The notes: a model not told the origin generated them from the letters alone. 64,000 nt of DNA from Chamaecrista fasciculata (GCA_003254925.1 QANZ01022661.1:19704-83703), one strand, 5' to 3'; shown: positions 46,801-59,446, counted from the first letter of the stretch. Numbers and translations: made by a program.

Positions 46801-47593
46801 AGTACAAGTGTGATGGGCCATTGTATGAAGGTGATGAAGGAAAAACACATGTAAGAAATGGATAACTCGCCTGGCCTGTCTCAAGACGACCTTTGTAAAC
46901 CCTTCCAAAACCCCCTTCTCCAATCAAATTGACTTGCTTAAAACCCTTAGTTGCGGCTGCAAGTTCACGAAAAGTGAAACTACGGGCTGCACCGCCTTTT
47001 GGTGTNATACAGAAAAGCATGAAAAGTACAAGTGTGATGGGCCATTGTATGAAGGTGATGAAGGAAAAAGACATGTAAGAAATGGATAACTCGCCTGGCC
47101 TGTCTCAAGACGACCTTTGTAAACCCTTCCAAAACCCCCTTCTCCAATCAAATTGACTTGCTTAAAACCCTTAGTTGCGGCTGCAAGTTCACGAAAAGTG
47201 AAACTACGGGCTGCACCGCCTTTTGGTGTTTTGCCACTCTTGTCTTTCCCATGTGACGATCCTGTTTTGCTTCCTTCTTCTGCACAAATTCACAAGCAGC
47301 ATTGGAATTCCAAAACCAAAAAACATCCAACAACACCTCACGACGAATTATTTATATATAAAAAGCAAAAACCCTTACGAATGGAATCGGCAAAAGCCTT
47401 GGCACGCCCACGCCCTGCAAAACCGATGCATTTTAAATAATAAAAACAATGAATAAAGAAAAAACCGAAAAAATTAAAAAAAGAGGAGAGGAAGAAGATT
47501 TGTACCAGAAGAAGAGGCAGATCGAGGAGCATTATCGATTTGGACTCTGCTGGCGTCTGTCCGACGATGATTAATGCAAGAGAAGCAGCTCAT
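43841..47593 (-). CDS. PBL21-like: Receptor-like cytoplasmic kinase, RLCK-VII subfamily, PBL21-like
   Basis: Serine/threonine kinase of the PBS1-like group. Six exons join in frame: 47593-47506, 47414-47373, 47279-47095, 46667-46478, 45414-45023 and 44146-43841, giving 400 residues. MSCFSC at the start is a palmitoylation-type anchor. A short basic linker leads to [24 protein letters not shown] (Lys110), YRDLKSAN (Asp208), DFG (226-228) and [10 protein letters not shown], so all catalytic residues are present. Motifs such as [22 protein letters not shown] and [10 protein letters not shown] match remembered Arabidopsis PBL21. The intron after exon 3 must start with GC (CAG|GCGAGT), because any nearby GT breaks the frame. 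The donor of exon 2 is ambiguous between 47373 and 47379; both keep phase. Part of exon 3 is duplicated around an N at 47006, which looks like an assembly fault. Confidence 0.92.
44262..44838. mobile_element. 577-bp hAT MITE in the last kinase intron
   Basis: The termini are CAAGGTTATTAAGATCGAGA and its exact complement. ATTACAGG flanks both sides exactly (44254-44261 and 44839-44846), the 8-bp duplication of hAT elements. The interior contains many short repeats of GATCGTAAGATC. It encodes nothing. It lies in the PBL21-like intron between exons 5 and 6. Confidence 0.93.
46775..47005. repeat. Duplicated kinase exon 3 end, copy next to N (first)
   Basis: It is identical to 47007-47229 apart from an 8-bp indel and about one substitution. 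It contains the last part of exon 3, the GC donor and about 95 bp of intron. The two copies abut a single N at 47006. Confidence 0.9.
47007..47229. repeat. Duplicated kinase exon 3 end, copy next to N (second)
   Basis: This copy continues into the rest of exon 3 and is the one used in the gene model. The duplication is most simply an unmerged overlap of two contigs. Confidence 0.9.
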
Positions 47594-48736
47594 TTGTCAG
47601 ACAACGCACCAGCTTCTTCCTTCCCGAGAATTATTACTGTTTCGAAATGAATCCACCGAAACTTGAGACTCAGATTCAGGGAGAGGATTTTACATCCCCT
47701 CTCTCTCTCTCTCTCTCTCTTCCGTCAACAGATCAAGCGCAAGGCGGTGTCAACAATGGCTTACTCTCTCCTCTTCCAAAAATAGTCCCAAAATTTCCTG
47801 CCAAAATTCTCATAAAAATAACTAAAATTTATATCATTAACAATAAAAATTGAGAGAGAAGCCAATCTGGTGGGTTTGTAATTTGTGGTGCGTTTTGACG
47901 CGAATAGAAATCATGAAAACAGAATTGACGCGTGAACAAGAAGAGTGTGCATTTTGAGTGCCAAATTTGGATGCAACACCCATTTAGCGGCACAGTCAGC
48001 GGAACAGACTCAACTAGTCTCTATAATAATACCTTCTCACTCTTTTTCATTACAATTTTCAGTTTCCCCCTCTTATCACGTATTTTTGTCTCTCTTTCTT
48101 CGGATTCCTGTCCGTTTTTTTTTTAAAAAAATACATTAATAAAATAATAAAAATAATGTAGTCAAGTGATAAGATTTATCATTTATCTACTCTTGATCAA
48201 ATAAATATTAGAAATTTATTTCTTCATTTTAAGTATAAACCGACCTTAAGTTACCATCAGTTATTACTATTATGGATGATGATAAATATTTTTGTAATTA
48301 TATATAAAAAAAATAATAAAAAAAGATTAAAGGTCTCGGTGGCATTAATGTGTGTGCATGATTGTTGCAAGTCGCTGTCTATCCTTCTCACCCTTTCTGT
48401 ATTTAAACGTTACGGTCCCGGCGGGGCATGTGTTATGTGTTGCAACTTTACATTTTTGCCCTTCATTCGCCTTCAAAATTCCGACTTTTGACACTCACTG
48501 TCACACCATGCATGCCACTCCATTTGAATTCAATTCCCACCCTCATTCTCACTTTATTGTCCCTTTTTCTTTCACATTTTTCATGCATGATCTATTGATA
48601 TTTAGTTTTAAGAGTATGAGAGGATGAAAATATAATAATCAAGGCCTGGTTGATCCCTTCTCAAAAATTAATTTTTTATTTTTAAAAACAAAAAATTTAA
48701 AAATATGTTTCATAACATTCCTATTTTGAATTAGTC
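47594..48736 (-). promoter_or_regulatory. Upstream region of the PBL21-like kinase gene
   Basis: A CT microsatellite (about 47699-47720), GA-rich on the coding strand, lies about 110 bp before the start codon, as is common in plant 5' leaders. No other gene or motif can be assigned. Confidence 0.35.
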
Positions 48737-48738
48737 TA

Positions 48739-48978
48739 TGATGCAAAGTTTGTTTTAAGGACATGGGATGCAATGAGTCTTAAGCCAATAAAATTATGAC
48801 ACATGGAATGGTTAGGTAATTTAATGCTGAAAAGAAAAAAAAACTTTTTCTAACCAATCAAACATGTATATGAAGTTACATCACTATTTGTATACAACTA
48901 ACATTTTCATGTGTCATAATTTTATTGACTCATGATTCATTGCATCTCATACCCCTTAAAAGAAACTTTACATTATAG
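48739..48978. mobile_element. Roughly 240-bp inverted-repeat MITE
   Basis: The arms pair across GCAAAGTTTGTTTTAAGG / GTAAAGTTTCTTTTAAGG, GATGCAATGA and ATAAAATTATGACACATG. No matching target duplication was found, so the family is not assigned. Confidence 0.6.
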
Positions 48979-49213
48979 TTTCTGATTTTGTTGTCTGAAC
49001 TTTACATTATAGTTTAACCATTTAATATATATATTTTAGAAATAAGAATCAAACAGACCTTTAATATCTGCTTACTCTTATTCAAGACAACTTATAAGAA
49101 ATCAATTTATATACCTTTTATGGGACAATATATGTTCTTTTAATACATGCATATGAGATTCATTAGATTTTACTATGTTCTATGATTTTGTATATTAAAT
49201 GTTCCCACTATGA

Positions 49214-50009
49214 AGTGGTGTTCAAAATTGAACCAAACCGAATCGAAGGTGAAACTGAACCAAACTGATAGATGAACGGTTTGGTTTGGTTTGGACGTCG
49301 CACAAACCGAACCAAACCGCCAAACCGTTAAAACTCTTATTTACTTATATATATACACATACCTCATATTCTCATTAGGTAACTCATATTTTATTACTCA
49401 TATATACAATATTCCACATCAAGAATATATTTACAAGTTTAGAAATATTTGCACCTTCATATAAATATATATATATATATATTTGTAAATTAAAAGTTAT
49501 TATATACTAATGATTTTTGCTAAAAACGTAGAAAATCATTTTGTTGTTTATAACAGAATGAGAATATTATTACATTATATAACATATTATAATGCACCAT
49601 GAGTGGTTATACATCTTACTATGTATATTATATAAAATTTAGTTAGTTTATACAATATAAAACATACCATATTTGAAGAACTTATTGTGATATTAAGTTA
49701 GAGGAAGAAATATATATTAGTAAACTACAATTTTAATTTCAATTGATTATTTATAAAAACTCTTCTATACGATAGTGATAATATTTATTTTCTTATTAGT
49801 GTTTTAGTAAGTTATGAGAATAACTATATATTTTATTTATTAGTATATTAGTGACAAAATTAACAATAAATTAAATTACCTTCAAACCGTTCAAACCGAA
49901 CCGCCTAAACCACTTTTTATTGGTTTGGTTTGATGAATGAAATTTAATCATTGGTTCGGTTTGAAAAATCCTTTCAAATTGCCAAACCGTCCGACGAACA
50001 CCCTACCAC
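49214..50009. mobile_element. 796-bp hAT MITE
   Basis: The ends are AGTGGTGTTC and GTGGTAGGGTGTTC, with subterminal AACCAAACCG / CGGTTTGGTT repeats on both sides. CACTATGA flanks the element exactly (49206-49213 and 50010-50017), the 8-bp duplication typical of hAT. The AT-rich interior has no coding capacity. Confidence 0.88.
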
Positions 50010-50354
50010 CACTATGAGTCATGAGTCATAATGCCAAATTCATTGCTTTTAATTTTTTTCCTCTCTCTTCCATTAATTGTTTGTGTGAATTCGTTCAATT
50101 AAAAAAAGGGTAAATGTGCACTTTAAGGTTAGGTTTTAATTTTGTTTAATTTCATAAATTTAAATATTTTCATTTTAATCCCTTATTTTTTAAATATTAG
50201 ATAAATTTCCAAACTTCTAGCACCATCAATTTATTTAGTAAAAAGTATTGAATTAAAACCAACATTAATAATGGAAAGAGTTACATAAAAATCAAAGAGT
50301 CATAAAAAAGTAATTAAATCTTAAAAACAAAACTGAAATCATTTTAATAAGTTA

Positions 50355-50635
50355 GGGCCTGTTTGGCAACAACACATGCCAATCTCATCCCATTTCAATC
50401 CTAATCTCAACCTAAAATTAGATGAACAGTCCAGTTTGGGTGTTTGTGTGGCACATAATCTCATCTCAATCTCATCCTAATCCTCATCTCATCCAAATCA
50501 TCATCTCATTTATCATACATTTACTAATCTACCCCTATTTATATACCTATATTTACCTACACTCTAATACAAATATAAAAAAGATAATTAGACAAAATAG
50601 TAATTTTACATACCCTCATTTATTACACTTATAAT
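50355..50635. mobile_element. Left end of a Tourist-like element, cut at an N
   Basis: It begins GGGCCTGTTTGG after TTA and follows the first 280 bp of the 3504-4867 element with few differences. It stops at the N at 50636, at nearly the same element coordinate where the other copy has its N (3783). Confidence 0.85.
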
Positions 50636-50636
50636 N

Positions 50637-53028
50637 CCATCATCAAGAGTTTGTTAATTCTTCCTATTTATATATATGAAAGAAAAAAAAAACAAATAGA
50701 ATCCATTACACACGCTGTAATGTGTATGTGTTTGGTGTATATATAATATGTAATGCAGAAGATGCACAAATCAGAACCAAAAGAGACAAAACCAGTAAAC
50801 CACCACCAAAATTTAAAACCCTTCGCCGAATTAGACAAAAACAAATAACGAATATCTAGCACAAACAATGCACATTGCTCATGTGAACTTCCCACCCCTA
50901 ATGTTTATTCACCTCTTAAGTTTTATATTGATCTAAATGATTCCATTTAATTTTATTTTGATCATAAGCTATTAAACATCACCATATTTCTCTTATCTGT
51001 AATTCAATTGTATGTGACAAATTTAGATCTATGTGTTACTTTTGACGATTACTTTCTCTATCCAATTATAGATGTCAACAAATGAGATTAAATTAAGTTC
51101 TAAAAGTGAGTTATTCATTTAAATGTCAAACAAATGAAATTAGTCAAATCTATCTCCTCTCAAGTCTGAATGTGACGAATTCAGATATACAAGTTTTTCT
51201 TAATAAATTTTTTTCCTTTCCAATTGAAATATAGGTCAAATTGGGTTCGGTAATAAGTTTGAGACCAATTTTTTTTTATAATTTTTTCCTTTTTGAGTCA
51301 AACCCACATTTGAGTGATTTAGCCTAAATTATCGACGATCTCAATTGGACAAAATGATTCATTAAGAGAAATTTGTAGCTCCAAATTCGTCGTATTTAAT
51401 TTTGAAACAAGAAAGATATGACCGTAACTTCACTTATTTGATCGTAAAACGATTAATCAGCTTTCGAGAACTAATTTGACATTAGTTATTGACGTCCCTA
51501 GTTAGATAGGAAAATTGTTCATAAAAAAAAACACGTAACTTTAGATTCATTACATTTAAACTTAAAATGAAAGAGATATAACCACACTCAGTAATTTTAG
51601 AGTAAAATAACTAAATGAAAATATTTATGATCAATATGAAACTTATGTGATATTTAGAACCAAAATAAACTTATGGACATACATTTAAGATTATTTAAAT
51701 ATTTGACTAATTTAAAATGTTAATTCAAGTTAATCTGGTCAACAAATCTTTGCTGGTCAAGTAGTTTTGAAGATTTTTTAACTAAATGGGTTTTTTTGTA
51801 GGTTCAATAGACTACGTCAAAATATTGTAAGAATAATTTAAAAGGCCAGATCACCAAAATTACACAAATTTTATAGGCCTAGAAATCAATTGCAGCAAAC
51901 TATAGAAATTGTCTAATTGATGACACAAGAACTCTGACGGAAACTAGATAATAAGGCCAAAGTTAATTTTTTTAAAAAAAAATTGTTGTCTCGATGGACT
52001 TTGCCTGTATGATTCCTAATGATCTAATTACTGGAATTACATTGATAACAGGTGTCACTTTGCTGCTACTTGAAATTTGGAATACTAATCTCTCGTACGT
52101 AGTCAACAAAATTCTTAATATCAAACTTGTTAGGTGTGATATATAATATTGGGCAAGTAATATATATTATATTTTTTTTTCAATGTTCATTTTCAAGAAC
52201 AATTTGATCTGAACCTCAACATTAATTTAACTCAGATCATCCGGCCCTACTCCCTTTAAAATGGAATAATCAAATTGTTGCCAAAATCGATGTTCGAAGA
52301 GAATAGTATTATGACGATTGGCCCCAAAAGAAAAGAAGAGAATATTATGAGTTTATGACATTATAATAGATATAGACTAATCCTGCTGGAATGAAATAAA
52401 TCTACATGAGGTCACCAAAAAATAAAATGAAAATTAATCTACATGATTTTTCTTTGGAGCAAAATCTACATGAATTTCAGTTTGTAATATACTTATATTG
52501 TTAGGAATTGAATCCAAAATTATTAATTAACTTAAGACAGCTGCATATTCTGCTATATAGGCCACTCAAAAGAGATTAGGTATCCATTGTTGTCTAACAA
52601 CTTAATTAGCCAATCAAAATCTAGAAAAGCCATTTCAAGCGTTCTCTTTGTCCTTATTGATAACTTGGAATAAGATCAGAGAACAAAAACATGAGAAAGT
52701 AACCCAAACCTAAATTGGCAAAAGAAAACCTAAATCTACGGCCTATGGGTCACAGATTGTCGCCCTTTTAGGAACTACTACCGTGACCTACAATTGTAGT
52801 ATTGTATGTAATTAAGTTTTTCTTGTGTGGTTGTCTACTTGGTCCTATGACTAATCCAAACTCAATTAGTATTATATATATTTAGCTAGTGTAGGAGTGT
52901 CACAACAAAAATAATTGTATTTAGTCTCAAATTCATTTAATTAATTTTGAGACACAAAATTAGGAATAAGTAAATAACTTGCCTAGGTAAGGTTTACATT
53001 TGATAATTATTGTTATATTTAATAATAA
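50637..53028. other. Intergenic DNA with a diverged family-D MITE
   Basis: About 50930-51720 shows blocks related to the family-D MITEs (CAAATTCGTC, ACATTTAAGA, AACCAAAATAAAC), but the ends are lost. The rest is AT-rich, with no supported gene. Confidence 0.4.
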
Positions 53029-53439
53029 GACAAAAATAATATCGATGCTTCTAAATTATAGGACAAGTTCTAATTGTACTCTAATTGTTTTTGTTCTCAA
53101 CTATATCTTCAAAGTTTCATATTTGTCTTAATTGTACCTCAAGACTTAACGTCGTCTAATTCATTAACAGAAAATGTGACGTGACGTTGTCTTAATTGTA
53201 TTCTCAAAGTTTCACATACATTTTAATTGTATCTCAAAATTTTTATAGTGTCAATTGTACCTCCAAAAAAATGTTGATGTCAACATGATATCAATATTTT
53301 TGGTTAACGATTTAGACAACGCTAAAATTTATGTACAATTGAGATGAATATGAAACTCTAGAGGCACAATTGATAATTAAAACAAAATTAGAGGTACAAT
53401 TGATATCTCATAATTTAGAGCACCCGAGGTACTTTTGCC
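53029..53439. mobile_element. Roughly 410-bp inverted-repeat MITE
   Basis: The left end GACAAAAATAATATCGATGC pairs with the right-end complement GGCAAAAGTACCTCGGGTGC, and the pairing continues through TCTAAATTAT. The flanks do not match as a target duplication. Confidence 0.6.
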
Positions 53440-54737
53440 TTATTAAAATTATAAAAAATAACATTAGTAAATTGTTAAGATATTCTTTAATTTTATTAAA
53501 ATTTGTACATTTTAACTTTAATTTCGTATATCGAGTTCTCTAGGCTTCATAAGAGGGAGTCTTCTTGGGCTTTGATGATTTTTTATTGTAGATATGCATT
53601 TGCTTAATTACTCCAATCATAAGATTTGTGATGTCTACCACAACACAACATAACACAAGACACAAACACTTGTTATTGTGGGATTGGACAACGTACACAT
53701 TCCATCTAGGATTGGACAACGTACACATTCCATCTATATTATATAGATTGCCTCATCCAAAAATGATCAAATTATAGAATTAACATATCCGGGGTTTACA
53801 TGTACATATGCAGTTGGAAGACACAAGCACATGGCTTCATCATTCATGTTCTTGTTCCATCCACTGCAAATCTTCTCTCTCCTCCGAATTAACAGGAAAA
53901 AATAAATAAAACTAGTTATGCTTTATCAAATTTGGAGGTGGGGATCGTGCATTTAGATAGATAGAACCAATCTGAAAAATCAAGAACCAAATGCTGTTTC
54001 CTACAACTACAAGACACATGCATGCTAGTTACTAGTTGCTACTATAACTATATTTATTCATGATCCATGGATTTCTTTTTCCCGGTGATATAATTGACCT
54101 GACAAATTAGCCCCTTTTAATATCATTATTTTTTTTTCTCCATTAAAAAAAATGTCATGAGTTTTTTTTTTTCATTTAATGTTCCTAAAGCATTAATTGA
54201 GAAGACTACATGCTTTTAAATATATATATTTAAAAAATAGTAAGAAACAGCAATCGAACATTATAACTCGAATAATTGTATGATGTATCTTCTCAAATCA
54301 GTTCACCAAANGATTAATTCTCTTCTCAACTCAAGCAAACACGACAAGGCTATATATTTCAACTACACAATGCCAATAACAAAATTGGTGCAGAAAAGAT
54401 CAATAATCTATTACAAGAATGCAAAGCATTCTCATGAAATAGCAAGACAATATCTTCAATTCAGAAAGTATCTACATATAACTATGAGCCCCTTCTGATA
54501 ATTTTGAAGATCATAAATTCAGAATGAATATGATGAGAAAATAATGGTTTTAGTGTTGAACGTTAGTTACTATACAAAAGTGAAGAAACTAAAAGCTGCA
54601 GTAAAACCACCAATTAGAGGCACTGCACCAGAGTTAATCTCCACTGAAAAGTTAAATGCGTATACGGTTTCACTCGGCTTCTGGGAGCATCAAAACAAAA
54701 CAAAACGGGAGAATAATTACTCCATCTACCATCGAAT
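53440..54737. other. Intergenic DNA and 3' flank of the bromodomain gene
   Basis: A 24-bp direct repeat (GATTGGACAACGTACACATT unit) occurs twice at about 53684-53735. A single N lies at 54311. The 121-residue plus-strand frame at 54544-54909 is antisense to the last bromodomain-gene exon. No other gene is seen. Confidence 0.4.
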
Positions 54738-57700
54738 TCAAAGCTGTAGGGCCAAATTTGGCCGCATCTTAGTACCAGTATCTACACTGGAACTAGGTGA
54801 ACTTGTTGCACCAATATTGGCATTCATGTCACTACCGAATGACAAAGAATTGTGTTTCACAGGATTTGCCAATTCCTGCCATGACGATTTAACAGCAAGA
54901 CCTCTTTGAAAGTCGAAGCCTGGTTCCAGGGATTGACCAAAATCATCTGACATTTGAGATTTGACAGGTGCACTCATATTTGAAGGCATCATGCAGACTG
55001 CAGAGCTGTTAGTTAAATCCTTATGACCATCAGAACTGGGGAACCCAGTTAAGTCAGCAAGCCTTACCATCCTCATCTCGGGTGAAATATTCGGACCTAG
55101 CCGCCGACAATTTGAACCAAATAAATCATCAGAGTGAGCCATGTATTCCTGCTGAATCCTCAAAGGAACAATGGATTCCACCCCATTACCAATACTGTTG
55201 CTAAGCGAGTTCAACTCACTCTGTGAATTCAATCCTCTAGTATTTAATATCATGTCTCCACTTTGCAAGCATGATTTATCAGCAACAGGAAATGTGCCAG
55301 AGGGAGTAGGAAATCTACTTGAATGATCCTCTTGTACAGAAGAGTCCAAAGATCTTTCCTCATCATAAACTGAGAATTGTTCCCTCTGTGGCATCTCATC
55401 TTCTACCCATCCAGGACCGAATGCATGTCCTACAGGCAAAACACTCCTAATCTTCCTAGCAGCAATCTTCCAAACTGCAGGACCAAGATCTGCAGCAAAA
55501 TGGGCTAGGCTTCTTGCGTAGCTATGCTTCACATTTAAACCTACCTGGTTTAAAATAAAACAGAAACAAAAAGAAGAAAGTGTGAAATGTTATTTGCAAG
55601 AAAAATGACCTCTAAATATAATGACTAATGTTAAAAGGTAGAAATGACTTCGAGAGTATAAAGATATTTAAACTAGCATGCTTCTACAGGAAAGCAGATA
55701 CTTATGAACAAAGATGTTCGCCTTACAACACTATCTGCATCTATGAAAACTTTCTTTCAGGTTTCCAGAATCTATTGTCAGGCAAAATGAAGAGAAAAAT
55801 AGCACAAGTTCTTACCGCAATTAGTTGCTTGAATTCTCCATCAACTGTAGCCAGCACTGGAGGTTCATTCCCTGAAGCAACTGGATTATTGTAATAACTG
55901 TCTCGCCTGGTCTCGTCAACCATATATTGCTTCTTTCCATACCGCAACACAGCTTTCAAGACAGAAGCTGCAAACGAAATAAATGGAAAAACAAAAAGAA
56001 AAGGAAAGATTGTAATAAATGAAGCCATCTAGATCTCATATTCGAACCCAAAGGGAATGGGAAAACAATAAAAAAGAAAAAAAATAGTTTATGAGTAGAC
56101 CCTGACCGGGAAATTCAGTCTCCCATTCAGACAACCAATTAGTATATCCCCCACTGTTTAAGTTGCTGGGAGAAGCTTTGGCTAATGAGTCTGCAGGCTG
56201 GAACTTGCTTATTCCTTTTCTTAGATTGTAATTGTTGGGACCACTGGCGTTATCTCCTCCAGAAGCAAGTGTTGCATCTGAGGAAGACTCAGGACCGATA
56301 CGCTCAGAAGGTGGGGTGCCTAGTGACTTTTTTGAGTTTTTCCCTGGTGGCCTGCCTCTCCGCACAATTTTTGGTTGTGGTTGTGGTTGTGGTTCACTAT
56401 CATCACTATCCTGCCTAAGATTGTCAAAGTCCTTTCTTGCCATCTCTCGCATGGTCCGGGCCTAAGAAAAGTTTCAATCTTTAAGTCACAACAGACACTT
56501 GATTAAAGTAAATAGAGAAAAAAAAACATCATAGTACTTAAATCTTCATCAGACCTGACGATAGTAAATAGTATCCTGAGCATTATATTGCATTGCATTT
56601 GAGCAAATCAAGAACACGTCGTTCTGCAAGATTAAAACAGCAATGTGATTAAAATCTTATCAGACTACATGAAATCTACTCCATCTCACTTAAATAGTCT
56701 TTAGTATTTTGTAGCAACTCCCTGAATTTATAAGTGCAACTTTGCGACAATTGACAGATAGGTAAACTATATGTAAACATTGGACGCGTTAATGGTTTAC
56801 AAAAGAGTAGCTTGCCAAGTGATTCATCTGATTTAGTGCTCGTATTGTGAGTAAAATGCTGCTAATCTATCAGAAATCGGGGCTATATGAAAAATCCAAT
56901 TCAGATGCATATCATATTATACAGAATCTTAAAAGCCTCCTCTCAACACCGATTTGTTTCTTTTTCTTCTTCCTGTAGTCCTCAAATGTGAGCTAAAACA
57001 AATTACTAGATTATAATATATAATAGATTGTTACCAGAGATTTTTAGTTTTTATTTTTATTTTTTCCTAATCTTGCACGAAGGACTTGCTTCCCAAAATC
57101 CACTTGATACCAAATTTCTATAGAACAGTCAAGCATACAGGAACAGTAGGTAGGAATCAATAGCATTATGCCAGGTGACCACTCATAGGGATCATCAAAT
57201 AATGCTGAGCAGCAACATAAAGGGAAGTAAGTACACTCGACTGATGGAAGATAGAACTTGTTCATAAACACCTTAGCTACTAAATTGGAAAAGCACTATC
57301 TAGTCATGAAGGATTACAAGGTCAATGACCATTATCTGTGAAGTGTAAAAGGTAGTTCTTTTTCATACGCAGGAACCATTCTGATACGAAAATCAAGCAA
57401 AAGTAGAAAGTTGAATATCAATCAACGCATTAATCAGACTTCACAGGAAGGAAGGTTGTAGAGACTTGAGAGAGACCAATTATTCCTCAATCAAGCTCCT
57501 AAAGTCAGCGCAAACGTTATAAACAGAAACATAGTAAAATATATATAAATATATTTATAATCCATCATACAGTGAACGAGAAAGCAACCACTTCGAGGCA
57601 AAGAAAACATAGTTTACAACCAACCTCGAATTGCTCTAAGTTGGTATAAAGGCCCCCATCCAATTTATTCCTCACAGTTCCGAAATCCATTGGATGTTCA

Positions 57701-59148
57701 ATGATATCATGATAATCCGGAAGCTGTAGCAGCACAAATACTTCATCATCGAACTCAAGTACTTAAATATTATGCTGTGTCACAAAAAAAAACAACGCAC
57801 CTCTTCTGGATCCACGGGTTCTGAAAACACTTCATGCGTATCTTTCCTGCAATGTAGTCAGATATAAAAGGACTAATCAATTCATGAAGAGAGAATTAAC
57901 CGAGAAAATAAAGAAATAAACCAAGACACATACTTTTGAATCCTATCAAGTATAAACACCAAGAGCTTTTTGTCTGGCAAAGGTGTAGTGGGACCGGACT
58001 CCCCCTGCGAACCTGTCAACGCATATTATTAAAATCACCATTAATATTCCCCACCAAGCCTGTGCAGCAGCAATTGAAAAATGATTGATAGCCTCATACC
58101 ATGTTTACTGTCTGTCGCTTTCGCAACCTTTTCATTCTGCAAAATTGGTCCATTATCAAATAGCAGAAAATATCATTAAGAAGAAAATGGATAACGCGAT
58201 TTATTTTAACAAAAAATGAAACTTCATATATGTTCCTCGGAATGAGAATCGAAATTCAATGAGAAAAGCAACAGTAAAAAGCCACGAGCGGCAGCTGGAG
58301 TACATGTGGGCAGAAGAAAAGGAGAGTTTAATAATTAAAAAAAAAAAGGAAAATCCTGAGAATACTACTAGATAAGACAAACTGGAGCTTTTTTGGGCAT
58401 ATCTGTTCCTTCCATGGGTCGACGAATGCTCAATTTAGTACAACCAATAAGGTATACATAAATAATGAAAGATTTAAATTAGAGGAAAAAAAGGAGAAAG
58501 ATAGAGAGAGAGAAGAGAGAAGAGAGAGAGCCCCACCCAAAATTTCCAAAAAGATTTTAAATAATACCGAAACTTGACCAGTCAAACGCATCCACTCGCT
58601 CTCAAATCAACGAAGGCACCATGAAATTCGTTATTACAGGCCCGAAATCCCGAAAGAAATAATAAAGCTCACAGTCTTTAACACCCATTCCATTCCAGAA
58701 AAACCTTAGAAAAACGAAATCGAAAATGTTAGACAGATTAATTTAAAAGGATGATCACCGTTTCATCTGATCCGTGACGAGCAACATTAATCTTGCGTCT
58801 CTTGTGAGTAATAGCATCGGGATCCTGAGCGTCGTCGTTCCCGTCAGCGCCGTACGGAGCCGAATTAGACGGCGATAATGTAGAATGATGGTGATGGGAA
58901 TTCAAACCAACCAGAAGTTTATGCTTCTTCTGTTTGCGCTCATCGTCGTCGTCGTCACCAACAATCCCATCCTGCGATAAGCGAAGAAGAGGGTTTCGGC
59001 GAGGGCTTGGGTTAGAATTCGAATTGGTTAAATTCGGGTTTTGTAGAAGCAATTGCTGTTGTTTTCGAAGACGGCGCTTTTGAAGATCCAAAAGAGATGG
59101 CCGTCCCTTCTTCTTCTTCTTCGTCATCGTTTCAGATACCTCGCCCAT
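54738..59148 (-). CDS. BRD1-like: Bromodomain protein, BRD1/BRD2/BRD13 type (SWI/SNF subunit)
   Basis: Nuclear acetyl-lysine reader; Arabidopsis relatives BRD1, BRD2 and BRD13 are subunits of BRM-containing SWI/SNF remodelling complexes. Nine exons join in frame: 59148-58759, 58136-58100, 58012-57934, 57846-57801, 57723-57625, 56623-56555, 56461-56107, 55967-55816 and 55544-54738, giving 677 residues. The basic N-terminus starts MGEVSETMTKKKKKGRPSLL; a DDDDDE acidic run and a basic HKRRK segment follow. The bromodomain spans about 157-245: LLVFILDRIQ, the PDYHDIIEHPMDFGTVRNKL loop-helix, and NAMQYNAQDTIYYRQA with the conserved asparagine. A QPQPQPQP run and an AT-hook-like RRGRPPGK (about 274-281) follow. 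The conserved plant C-terminal region includes LRYGKKQYMVDE and SLAHFAADLGPAVWKIA. The serine-rich tail shows no known domain. All introns are GT-AG. Confidence 0.93.
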
Positions 59149-59446
59149 TGTTTCCTCCTCTTTTCTCGCTCTCCAAACATCCTTTTTTCCCTTTTCATCT
59201 TAATCAAAATATAAAAATTAAAAAAAAAAATGTATCGATATTGTGCCTCACACGTGCCACTCACGTGACCGGTCTGGACTCGATTTCATATCTTCTTAAA
59301 CCAGACCCAAGTGGATTACGCATTCGCGTCCTCTTGATACATATGGAAAACAAACTTGAACGTACTAATAATATATCAAAAGTTTAAAATTTACATATAT
59401 AGATAAATACAAAATATTAATTGGATAAGAAAATTTAATTATTTTT
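59149..59446 (-). promoter_or_regulatory. Bromodomain-gene upstream region with paired G-boxes
   Basis: Two perfect CACGTG palindromes lie at 59251-59256 and 59262-59267, about 100-120 bp before the start codon. CACGTG is the core bound by plant bHLH and bZIP factors. Occupancy is not shown by sequence, but close pairing near a start is unusual by chance in such AT-rich DNA. Confidence 0.5.

Noticed and set aside
35059-47593. Tandem kinase gene pair from local duplication
   Set aside because: The two kinases differ in N-terminal anchor, intron number and positions, and subgroup motifs. They are old paralogues, not a recent tandem copy.
7518-47593. Palmitoylation module: PAT enzyme next to lipidated kinase substrates
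   Set aside because: They are separated by 18-30 kb of repeats with no shared regulation visible. The association is probably chance.
54544-54909. Plus-strand 121-residue frame
   Set aside because: It overlaps the last bromodomain-gene exon in antisense and shows no domain.
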